Assembly: GCA_017935745.1 (NCBI GenBank)
Contig: JAGBGX010000006.1
Location: 206,364-270,363, forward strand
Reading direction: 5' to 3'
From: Treponema sp.
GTDB taxonomy: Bacteria; Spirochaetota; Spirochaetia; Treponematales; Treponemataceae
Length of the DNA: 64,000 nucleotides
The notes beneath the pieces were generated by a model, which ran no database searches, was not told the DNA's origin, and saw nothing but the letters and a program-made list of their open reading frames with translations. This document shows positions 56,616-64,000 of the stretch, piece by piece (position 1 is the first letter of the stretch; every line of letters starts with the position of its first letter). Both the position numbers and the translations under genes were made by a program.

Positions 56616-59600
56616 TTTATAACAAACAGATATCCGTCGCTTCGCCCGAACACTTCAGGCTCGTACATGCATTCTGCCTGAACTGGCGGAACAGGATAGA
56701 CACCGCGGCGGCTTGTCCGAAATACAAACTGAACTGTGCTGTTTCCGCGCTCAAACGAATCCCAGAAAAACTGAGCTTCATTATCATACAGAACGCTGCC
56801 CGTGACTCTCCGCTTCCAGCTGACTTCGCTTTTGTCCGAGGCGAGTTTTTTGTCGGCCGTGCTCACCGTTGCAAAATTCGCATCAATAATTTCAGCGCCG
56901 GACGGAACAGGAGCGCGCACTGCAATAAACTCCCTGTTCTTTGCAGTTGAAACGACAACCACCGCCTTATATGTTTTTCCGCTCTCCAGCTCCACAAGCT
57001 TGCTGTCCTTTGAAGACGGCATGACTTCCGCATCTGTCTGAGTGTCATATATCCGGCAGCTGACCGAAATTCCTTCGTCCCGCGCATTCTGAAGCTCATC
57101 TGGAAGCGCATATTTCATCAGGGCGGAATAATACAGCGTGCCTTTTCCTGATTTTTCAAACTGAAGGGAAACAGCAGAATTTCCGTCCGCGATTTCCTTC
57201 AGCGCAACAGTTTTTTCCGCCGGCTGCGCTCCAGCGCCCTTGAAGCGCGAGGCAAGAATTTCAGTTCCGCCAAGCAGCACAGACGCAGAAAAATCAGCTT
57301 CATCTAGATTCCTTCCTTTTATATACGAATGCACAGCATCAAGGACACAGGCAGTCGCCCGGGTGTTTGTCCAGTAGCCATGGGACTGACGCTGAAGAAG
57401 CGTATACATAATTCTGTCCACCATTCCGTCTTCCGGGCTGCACAGGGAAAACAGCTTCAGTATGCATGCCATCGTTTCATCAGAGCAGCTGAACTGCACA
57501 ACAGAAATTCCGCGCTGCGACACCTGAAGATATTTTCTGATTTCAGCAGCTGCCTTTTCTGCATTGCGCACGGAAGAAGGAGATTTTTCTGAAATCCAGC
57601 AGATTCCGCACAGAGCCATGACTTCAAGGCTTTTTCCTTTTGCATCGGAATACAGCCTGGAAATTTCCTGCTGCGAAACAGTTCTTCCCATCGACTGCAA
57701 GACGCAAAGTGCAAATATCCTTTCTTGATCTGAAACAGTGCTTGCGGCCACTTTTTTTTCAATAAATGAAGCAAGCTTTTCCGCATCAATTGCAAGATCG
57801 CTTTCTGAATATCCGCGCTGCCGCGCCATCGCATACAGCTGAGCGACACGGCAGGAAACATACAGAGACGCTTCCCGGGAATCTTTCCAGCAGCCGAAGC
57901 CGCCGTTTTCTTTCTGCACTTTTTTCAAAAAGCTGAAATAAGAGCGCACGGCTTTCCGCGGACTGGAAACTTTCGACTGCAAGTCAAAAACGGAAATATA
58001 TTCTTCAAATGCAACAAGCGGCAGCATAGCGGAAGTCCGCTGCTCAATGCAGCCGAACGGATAGTCAAAGACATAATGCACAGCGGAAGAAAGCAGTCCG
58101 AGCCGCGTTGCATCAAGCGTCACAGAAAGGCTGCCCTGCCCGTCTTCTGCCCATGACGGAACCAGGAGCTGCTCACCGCGGCTTGCTTCCCGCTTCTTTG
58201 AATCAGTTTCTCCAGTCAAGAGAACAGTGTCGAACACATACGATTTTTCAATCAGCACCGGGGAAATAAGCGTCTCATTAAGCACAGCTGATTTTATAGA
58301 ATACGCAAGCTCCACGGTTCCGCTTTTTTCTGCCGCCACATCAAAATAAACAGTTTCCGATGCGCCAGCTGCAACTGTCACTGTCTTTTCATCCGCTCCG
58401 TCAACAAAAGCGCTGCCCGCGACAGTTAAAAGCCCTTTTTCTTCATCCTCATCATACGTTCCTGACGGCGCCCTGACATCCACGGAAACAGAAACAGTGT
58501 GAGCCTTGTTCTCAAGATTTGTCACAAGCACGCCGCATTCCGCTGTATCACGGACGCGCAGGCGGCGGGGCTGCACAGCCTGCACATTCACAGGATTCCG
58601 CACTCCGATTTCATCTTCCTGCAAGGCAAACTGCTCTCCCTTCACACCGAACGCAGTCATACGGAATGTTGTCAGCTGGGACGGAACAACAAATGAACAG
58701 GATGCAATTCCGTTCTTATCTGTTTTTACCGCAGGCTCGAACAGCGCGGTCGGACGGAAATCCCGGCGCTCATCTTCCTTTGTTTCCATGGAGTCTCCGC
58801 CTGCAAGACTCTTTATCTTGTACGTCACAGGATCCATGAGAAAATCCCGGGAGTCCCCGCCCATAACGCAGTTTGCAAAGCTGGACTCATCATAGAAAAA
58901 TTCAATCGGATTCGGAACATGATAATCAATCAGATCAATGACAGCACGGTCCACAGCCATAACAGTCAGCTCCGCATCAGCAACAGGAACGCCGCCTTTT
59001 GTCGCCTTCAGTTTTATCGTTGCTGTTTCGCCCGGCCGGTAGACAGTCTTGTCCGGCAGAATTTCCACGCTGAATGACTTTACCTGCGGATTCACATGAA
59101 GCGTCGTATAGCCGAAATAGCCCTTCGGCTTTTCCATGTCTTTTTCGCCATATTTGTGCTCAGGAGCTTTTGTGCGGACAGAATATGAAGAAACGCAGAC
59201 ATAGACAACAGGAACATAATTGCGCGCCACAGGAATTTCAATGACAGACACCGGCGTGTCAAAATGACGGACTTCATGCGAATAAATTCCTTCGCGCTCC
59301 ACAGTAATCATATAATCGCCGGACGGAAGCTGGCTTTTTAAAAGCACTTTTGCTGTGTCTCCCGGATTGTAGAGGCTCCTGTCCGCAGTCAAATCTATTT
59401 TATTTTCAGATTCCGACCTGAACCAGACAGAGCCGCTTCCTGTGGCATAAAAGCTGAACTGCGTGAGCATGCTGTTTCCTGCGGAATCCTTTGCCTTCAG
59501 GCAGACAGTATATTCGCCCGGCTTTTCTGGCGTGAAGGAAAATGATTTTTCCCCGGAAAGATTCAGCAGCGAACGGTGCACTTCAGTTTCCTTCTTGTAA

Positions 59601-62596
59601 TACCGTGTGTACAATTCATCTGCAACACCGTTCACCGTATTCATTTCCCATGTGACATGCTGCACAGAGCAGTCAATTCCGCCTGAAACAAGGGAGCTGT
59701 CCGCCTCAGTTCCGTCTGTATTCAGCAGAATATAGGAAAAGTCGATTTTTCTGTTCTTTTCAGCAAATCCGCGCAGATGCGGAGCCTTGATTCCGATATA
59801 GGCTTTTGCCGGATGCACAGTCACGGATGCTGCGGCAGTGAGCTTTTGATTGCTTATGTCGGTCACGGATGTTTCAATCCGGTAGGAATACGGAGCGCCG
59901 CTTGCAGTCTTTTCCGTGCGGCAGGAAACAGATGCGGTTCCGTCGCTTTCAAGCTGCCCGGAAGAACGGCCTGCAGTCCGAAGCGAATCGTAAAAATTTT
60001 CCGGCCCGAACACATAGCCCTTCGCTTCCGCAGAATCCGGCGAAAAACGGACAGGGCTTCGGTACCAGACCGTTTCGTACTGAGCATTGGAAAGCGCGCC
60101 GCCAGCAAGATACGAGGCCGCAATCTTCGCATTGACAGAATCTCCGCCAATGTACGTCATATCGGGAACTGTCACTTCAGCCTGGATTTTCGCATTTTCA
60201 AAATAAGACACCGTAATATACACGCTTCCGTTATATCCGTATTTTCTGCTTTCATTTCCTTCCCGGAAATATGAAATGCGGTACCGTCCCGGCTTTATGT
60301 CCTGAGGAAGCTCAAAAGCTCCCCAAAAGCCGCCCGAGCTGCCCGCGGTTCCCGTCAGCGTGCCGTACACTTCCTCATCGTTCCAGTAACTGCTTGTCAG
60401 CGTGACAGTATAGTTTCCTGAATATGAAGAAAATGCTCCCATGTGCTGATTCTTGTCTATTCCGCGGAATGTCACTTTTTCTCCCGGCTTATACAGGCTT
60501 CTGTCAGTAAAGAGAAACACACGGCTTCTGACACGCCGCGCTTCTGAAATGCCAGACGACCAGAGGCTGTGCGTGTTCGGAACAAATGTCACCGCATCCT
60601 TGCCTTTCCTCACAATCACGGCGATTTCCGTATCCAGCCTTTCAAGCATCTGCGCTTCGCTTTCAGAAATATCTATAACGGCGATTCCGTTTTTGTCCGT
60701 AGAGCCAGAGCAAACCGGCGTACCCTGCACCGCGCCAACTTCCTCCTCATACGGAGCGTTTCGGTACAGCGCCACGGACGCGTTTTCAACAGGCATTCCT
60801 GATGAAAGGCTCCGCACCATGACAACAGCCTTATTGATTCCGATGCGCGCCGTCACGCCCAGATCAGTCACCTGCACATTGAGGCGCGTGCTGCCCGTCT
60901 CCTGCGAACACGTGTTCTGCCAGCTGTCAAAATAATCGTAAATATACTGCGACTCAACAGTCACAAATCCGTAGCCGTCATCAAGATACGGATCAAGCTC
61001 AACCATGTCAATTTTCCGCGTGTTTTCAGGAACAGTGTCAATCAGCGTTTTCGGATTCAGCGCAGCCGAATTCACAGAATAGCCGCTGAGCGGATCCGAT
61101 GCTTTTCTGACTGAATAAAACGAGCCGTCCCTGATATTCTGATAGTCAATGGCGACTCTATGCGGAAACTGATATTCCATGATTTTGTTCCCGGTGTCGC
61201 ACAGCCTGAAATAGCTGGCCGCATTCGGAACTGAAAATTCCCGCTCAAAGGAACTGTCTGAAAGCTGCTGCCCGTACACATCCCTGATGCCCGCGCCAAA
61301 GCGGATTCTGAATGTTTTCCCGAAATCGCGCATAGCCAGATTTTTCAGTGAAACAACATTGTCCCGCACTTCAATCTGCTCCGGCGAAACGTGAATTTCC
61401 GGCGCAATTGAAATATTCCCTGCCACAGCCGCAGCATCAACCGCCTGGGAAAATGTTATGTTCAGGAAATTCTGCTTTGCAAAAGAGTTTCTCAGCCGCG
61501 TGTCGCACTGTTCAATGGAAAACGGCTTCAGGGAAACGTATGACGCAGAATCGCAGCCGCTGAAATCCGGCGCAGACTTTTGCCGCTTGAGCCGCACCAG
61601 AACCGTGGTGTTTTTTCCGACGGAACCGTCAATATGCACAAAAAAGCAGTCAGACACCTGATCCGACGGATAGTTCCTGCCTTTTTCAAAATGCAGCCGG
61701 GCGGTAAACGGATGCGTTTTTCCGTCATAAAGAACTTCTGCCGCCGAGCTGAATTCCTGCACGGTAAGCTTTGCATTCAGCCTGATAAAAAAGTCCGATG
61801 CATACTCAGGAGGCACTCCCCGGCGCGCGCTGAACAGATGACGCGTCTCTTCAGTTCCGGGAACAACCGAAAGAATTTTCATGTCCGGGGCGGCTGTTAC
61901 AAAACGAGTTTCGCCTGAAATCCTGACTCCAGAAACAGATGTCAGGTTCCTGCTGATTTCCATTGTGTACTGCTGTCCCGGCTCCGCTCCTTCTGAGCAT
62001 TCAAACGCCAGCGAATTTGTACCGTACCAGCGGAACACGCCTTTTACCGGCGGAGTGATTTTCATGACATCACTGCTGTCTGACGGCTCTTCCAGCGCAG
62101 AAAGGGCACGCACCGGCTGCGAAAAAACAACATAGAACGTGGGGTATTCCATTCCATGCACAATTTCCTGCTGCGGCCCCCAGTCCACAACAGCAAGAGG
62201 CTCCCGGCCGGAACTTCCGCTGTCCGGCGCATTCCTGTTACCGGCAGGCGCGGCAGGCTCCATATCCGCATAAGAAACACGCTTTGTGCGGTACTGCACG
62301 GCATAGTCAGAAAGCTTCCGCGCCGGCACTTCCTTCTGCACTTTCCGGCCCCGGGAAGCGGCAAAATTCCGCCCGAGCTTTTTGGGAACGGAAGGCTCCT
62401 CGGGAACCTGAGGCGTAAAGTCAAGCTTAAACGCATCCGGGGCGGAAGCATAAACTCCGCCGGACAATTCCCATGTCTGGAGCGAAGGTGACTCTTCAAT
62501 CTTGGAATCAGCCGAAACACGCGGCGCAGAATCTTTTTTCCCGCAGGACACAAGCAGAAAAGCAGCCAGAAAAAGCACAGGACGAACCAGCTTCAT
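56612..62596 (-). CDS. Bacterial alpha-2-macroglobulin, thioester-containing lipoprotein
   Basis: A 1994-residue lipoprotein (lipobox VSC, Cys about 18), the largest gene here. It consists of MG-type beta domains (about 100-1350), a bait-like region, then a helical thioester domain where CIEQ (Cys 1516 to Gln 1519) stands in YPFGCIEQRTSAML. That keeps the CxEQ motif needed to form the reactive thioester. FRPTALFEPAVKTDKNGIAS and TTFRMTAFGVKG mark the A2M core before it. These proteins are thought to trap host or rival proteases covalently in the periplasm. The ATG at 62596 follows GGAGG. Coupled to pbpC. Confidence 0.95.
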   Translation of the reverse strand: MKLVRPVLFLAAFLLVSCGKKDSAPRVSADSKIEESPSLQTWELSGGVYASAPDAFKLDFTPQVPEEPSVPKKLGRNFAASRGRKVQKEVPARKLSDYAVQYRTKRVSYADMEPAAPAGNRNAPDSGSSGREPLAVVDWGPQQEIVHGMEYPTFYVVFSQPVRALSALEEPSDSSDVMKITPPVKGVFRWYGTNSLAFECSEGAEPGQQYTMEISRNLTSVSGVRISGETRFVTAAPDMKILSVVPGTEETRHLFSARRGVPPEYASDFFIRLNAKLTVQEFSSAAEVLYDGKTHPFTARLHFEKGRNYPSDQVSDCFFVHIDGSVGKNTTVLVRLKRQKSAPDFSGCDSASYVSLKPFSIEQCDTRLRNSFAKQNFLNITFSQAVDAAAVAGNISIAPEIHVSPEQIEVRDNVVSLKNLAMRDFGKTFRIRFGAGIRDVYGQQLSDSSFEREFSVPNAASYFRLCDTGNKIMEYQFPHRVAIDYQNIRDGSFYSVRKASDPLSGYSVNSAALNPKTLIDTVPENTRKIDMVELDPYLDDGYGFVTVESQYIYDYFDSWQNTCSQETGSTRLNVQVTDLGVTARIGINKAVVMVRSLSSGMPVENASVALYRNAPYEEEVGAVQGTPVCSGSTDKNGIAVIDISESEAQMLERLDTEIAVIVRKGKDAVTFVPNTHSLWSSGISEARRVRSRVFLFTDRSLYKPGEKVTFRGIDKNQHMGAFSSYSGNYTVTLTSSYWNDEEVYGTLTGTAGSSGGFWGAFELPQDIKPGRYRISYFREGNESRKYGYNGSVYITVSYFENAKIQAEVTVPDMTYIGGDSVNAKIAASYLAGGALSNAQYETVWYRSPVRFSPDSAEAKGYVFGPENFYDSLRTAGRSSGQLESDGTASVSCRTEKTASGAPYSYRIETSVTDISNQKLTAAASVTVHPAKAYIGIKAPHLRGFAEKNRKIDFSYILLNTDGTEADSSLVSGGIDCSVQHVTWEMNTVNGVADELYTRYYKKETEVHRSLLNLSGEKSFSFTPEKPGEYTVCLKAKDSAGNSMLTQFSFYATGSGSVWFRSESENKIDLTADRSLYNPGDTAKVLLKSQLPSGDYMITVEREGIYSHEVRHFDTPVSVIEIPVARNYVPVVYVCVSSYSVRTKAPEHKYGEKDMEKPKGYFGYTTLHVNPQVKSFSVEILPDKTVYRPGETATIKLKATKGGVPVADAELTVMAVDRAVIDLIDYHVPNPIEFFYDESSFANCVMGGDSRDFLMDPVTYKIKSLAGGDSMETKEDERRDFRPTALFEPAVKTDKNGIASCSFVVPSQLTTFRMTAFGVKGEQFALQEDEIGVRNPVNVQAVQPRRLRVRDTAECGVLVTNLENKAHTVSVSVDVRAPSGTYDEDEEKGLLTVAGSAFVDGADEKTVTVAAGASETVYFDVAAEKSGTVELAYSIKSAVLNETLISPVLIEKSYVFDTVLLTGETDSKKREASRGEQLLVPSWAEDGQGSLSVTLDATRLGLLSSAVHYVFDYPFGCIEQRTSAMLPLVAFEEYISVFDLQSKVSSPRKAVRSYFSFLKKVQKENGGFGCWKDSREASLYVSCRVAQLYAMARQRGYSESDLAIDAEKLASFIEKKVAASTVSDQERIFALCVLQSMGRTVSQQEISRLYSDAKGKSLEVMALCGICWISEKSPSSVRNAEKAAAEIRKYLQVSQRGISVVQFSCSDETMACILKLFSLCSPEDGMVDRIMYTLLQRQSHGYWTNTRATACVLDAVHSYIKGRNLDEADFSASVLLGGTEILASRFKGAGAQPAEKTVALKEIADGNSAVSLQFEKSGKGTLYYSALMKYALPDELQNARDEGISVSCRIYDTQTDAEVMPSSKDSKLVELESGKTYKAVVVVSTAKNREFIAVRAPVPSGAEIIDANFATVSTADKKLASDKSEVSWKRRVTGSVLYDNEAQFFWDSFERGNSTVQFVFRTSRRGVYPVPPVQAECMYEPEVFGRSDGYLFVIK

Positions 62597-62730
62597 AAAA
62601 TCAGCCTCCAGGCACAAAAAATACATTCTGCGGAGAAAATTTCAAACTGAATAGCTACGGAGAGGGGCAGACAATGCTTGTGTGCATGAAATCATCATCA
62701 TTTTCCTGATTTTATTTTCAGGGAAGATGT

Positions 62731-62801
62731 AGCGGACGACGGGAGTCGAACCCGCGTGTGAAGCTTGGGAAGCTTCCATACTGCCGTTGTATTACATCCG
62801 C
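62731..62801 (-). tRNA. tRNA-Gly, anticodon CCC
   Basis: The minus strand folds into a cloverleaf: acceptor GCGGATG/CGTCCGC, D arm, anticodon stem GAAGC/GCTTC with loop TTCCCAA (anticodon CCC), and T arm CGGGTTCGACTCCCG. The discriminator base is U, as usual for glycine. CCA is not encoded. Length is 71 nt including the discriminator. Confidence 0.95.
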
Positions 62802-62818
62802 ATATTATGTATTGAATC

Positions 62819-62847
62819 AGTATATCATACTTTTACCGCCTGTGCAA
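62819..62847 (-). promoter_or_regulatory. Promoter of tRNA-Gly
   Basis: On the minus strand TTGCAC (62847-62842), 17-bp spacer, TATACT (62824-62819), 17 bases before the tRNA 5' end. Confidence 0.7.
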
Positions 62848-62881
62848 GGCGCAGACGGCTTTCAGCGAAAAAATCACGTAA

Positions 62882-62926
62882 AAAAAGGACAGCAGCCTTA
62901 CAGCGGAACAGCCTGCCATCCTTTTT
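62882..62926 (-). terminator. Terminator of the 62935 gene
   Basis: The minus strand can pair AAAAAGGA and GCAG with CTGC and TCCTTTTT around a large loop, followed by more U. It lies 8 bases past the stop of the exported-protein gene. Confidence 0.6.
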
Positions 62927-62934
62927 CAGCTGCC

Positions 62935-63477
62935 TTACATCCGCCGAACCGATTCAAGCACGGCTCCGTCGGCACTGTACACAAGCAGCACATGCTCTCC
63001 CAGCCGGAACGGAATGCCGCAATGTTCCCGTGCAGGCAGCCGCCCTTCGTTCCACGGACACGGGCCGCCAGCCTCAGGGTGATGAACGCGCATTCTCTGC
63101 CCGTGATGCCCTGAATACCGGCGTTCTCCATGATGACGGTACGCAGGACAATCTTCAGCAGCCCATTCCCGGCAGGAATTTCCATGATAAGCGCACTCAG
63201 CCGGAACTCCGCTTCCGCGGCCGCCGATGAATTTCACACCGCTGCCTGAAACTGCTGTAACGGTTTCCGAGCCGAGCGAAATTTCCACCGTGCATTCGCC
63301 TGTCTTTGCATCAAGCCAAAGCCCTGTAACAGTTCCGCTCTTTACCATTTTTGCCGTGCCGTCCAGCCTGTATCCGGACGCCGGCTCCGCAGACGGCTGT
63401 GCAAATGCCGCTGCGCCTGCCGCAAAAAGCGCAATTGCAGCCGCCGCACATATTGATTTTGTCTTTTTCGTTTTCAT
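62935..63477 (-). CDS. Small exported protein, His/Arg/Gly-rich
   Basis: A 180-residue protein of unknown function. The signal peptide ends near AAAFAQP (about 25). Residues 30-85 form a beta-rich part (YRLDGTAKMVKSGTVTG, ECTVEISLGSETV). The middle (about 85-145) is rich in His, Arg, Gly and Cys (CAYHGNS, YRHHGERRYSGHHGQR), perhaps metal-binding. The end is GEHVLLVYSADGAVLESVRR. GGAGG precedes the ATG at 63477, and the start 12 codons upstream is less likely. Stands alone between the tRNA and the terminal repeats. Confidence 0.75.
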   Translation of the reverse strand: MKTKKTKSICAAAAIALFAAGAAAFAQPSAEPASGYRLDGTAKMVKSGTVTGLWLDAKTGECTVEISLGSETVTAVSGSGVKFIGGRGSGVPAECAYHGNSCREWAAEDCPAYRHHGERRYSGHHGQRMRVHHPEAGGPCPWNEGRLPAREHCGIPFRLGEHVLLVYSADGAVLESVRRM

Positions 63478-63620
63478 ACAATCCTCCGCAACAGTCTTTG
63501 CATAGAGAAACAAGAAAACAGCACAAAAATTACACTTCCGGCTGACACAAGGGTGCTTTTTATATTGATTCGTACAGAGAATTTCATCCCCGATGCTTAT
63601 ATCATGATTTGCTCATAAAT

Positions 63621-64000
63621 TTACAGCCGCAGGAATTTTCAACTTCCGAGGATGACACATTCGTTCGCGTGAGCAGACATGCAGATAAGACAGTTTCGCA
63701 AGAAACGGTGAGCTAAAACAGCCGCGCCATTTCAGCGGATGATTTTAAACGTTCCTTAAAATGTGACACCGCAGGAAGTTTCAACTTCCGAGGATGACAC
63801 ATTCGTTCGCGTGAGCGGACATGCAGATAAGACAGTTTCGTAAGAAACTGTAGTTAAAATCAGCCGCGCCATTTCAGCGGATGATTTTAAACGTTCCTTA
63901 AAATGTGACACCGCAGGAAGTTTCAACTTCCGAGGATGACACATTCGTTCGCGTGAGCGGACATGCAGATAAGACAGTTTCGTAAGAAACTGTAGTTAAA
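63621..64000 (+). repeat. Tandem 142-bp hairpin-rich repeat, two full and one partial unit
   Basis: Matching points recur at 63627, 63769 and 63911, a period of exactly 142 bp; the last unit runs off the window. Each unit holds GGAAGTTTCAACTTCC, a GATGACACATTCG segment with GCGTGAGCG, an ACAGTTTC/GAAACTGT palindrome and the pair AAAATCAGCCGC / GCGGATGATTTT. Such units can fold into three or four hairpins in a transcript. The first unit is the most diverged. Related copies lie at 23790-24050, 26690-26780 and 34365-34440. Confidence 0.85.

Noticed and set aside
63756..63944. 62-residue minus-strand frame
   Set aside because: It lies wholly within the tandem hairpin repeat and repeats itself because the DNA does.
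63621..64000. CRISPR array
   Set aside because: The whole 142-bp unit is repeated with no unique spacers of constant length, and no cas genes are present.

Overview
The window reads as chromosome of a host-associated spirochaete, most likely a gut or rumen type Treponema. This is inferred from gene content: a double-membrane envelope with LolA, a RodZ-like protein, PBP1C with alpha-2-macroglobulin and many lipoproteins; an anaerobe's oxygen defence (superoxide reductase plus ferritin); a long PRPP synthetase; and homopolymeric G tracts beside surface-protein genes. No phage, conjugative element, IS element, CRISPR array or rRNA is visible. Base composition is near balanced, with one clearly more GC-rich gene (ilvC).

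Layout. 1-0.23 kb: a degenerate 21-bp tandem repeat running off the edge. 0.2-6.3 kb (minus): leuS-CDF transporter, then mrp, a C_GCAxxG_C_C protein and dus. 6.5-7.5 kb (minus): superoxide reductase-ferritin. 7.6-10.8 kb (plus): membrane HTH protein, FGGY kinase and an AraD-type epimerase behind three 11-bp direct repeats. 10.9-16.0 kb: four paralogous small lipoproteins on the minus strand (one single, three in tandem) flanking purB and a Gfo/Idh/MocA oxidoreductase. 16.1-22.6 kb (plus): lolA-like, rodZ-like, rimO, uvrD-like and apbE. 22.6-23.7 kb: divergent NusG-domain-II protein and a rhomboid-like protein without the catalytic serine. 24-29.6 kb: phosphofructokinase, FMN hydroxy-acid dehydrogenase, ECF S component, then an ATP-grasp/FAD-dehydrogenase pair on the minus strand. 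29.7-33.4 kb: a TPP riboswitch followed by thiM, thiE, thiD and cytX. 33.5-43.7 kb: DUF975 protein, ilvC, a small membrane protein, nudC, phosphohexomutase, argC, a TPR lipoprotein, a VWA protein, a conserved protein and an XRE-cupin regulator. 43.9-49.1 kb: prs, FGGY kinase, HAD hydrolase, a secreted protein and a MATE pump. 49.3-52.0 kb (minus): a second family of small exported proteins and a lipoprotein. 52.2-62.6 kb: queD, pyruvate kinase, then pbpC and a 1994-residue alpha-2-macroglobulin. 62.7-64 kb: tRNA-Gly(CCC), a small exported protein and tandem 142-bp repeats.

The strongest unusual signal is a pair of near-identical promoters, at 11441-11467 and 16009-16036, in which a run of G (8 in one, 9 in the other) fills part of the -35/-10 spacer. 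They drive members of one lipoprotein family whose 5' ends are almost identical in DNA and whose C-terminal parts differ. This is the architecture of phase variation by slipped-strand mispairing. A third run (G9) lies just upstream of the ribosome binding site of another exported protein at 52036-52044.

A second recurrent pattern is promoter geometry. At least eight genes have a -10 hexamer 6 or 7 bases before the ATG, mostly with a recognisable -35 at 17 bp and no Shine-Dalgarno, which implies leaderless mRNAs. Dispersed 142-bp hairpin-rich repeats occur at four or more intergenic places. Assignments rest on reading motifs in translated sequence; no database search was possible.
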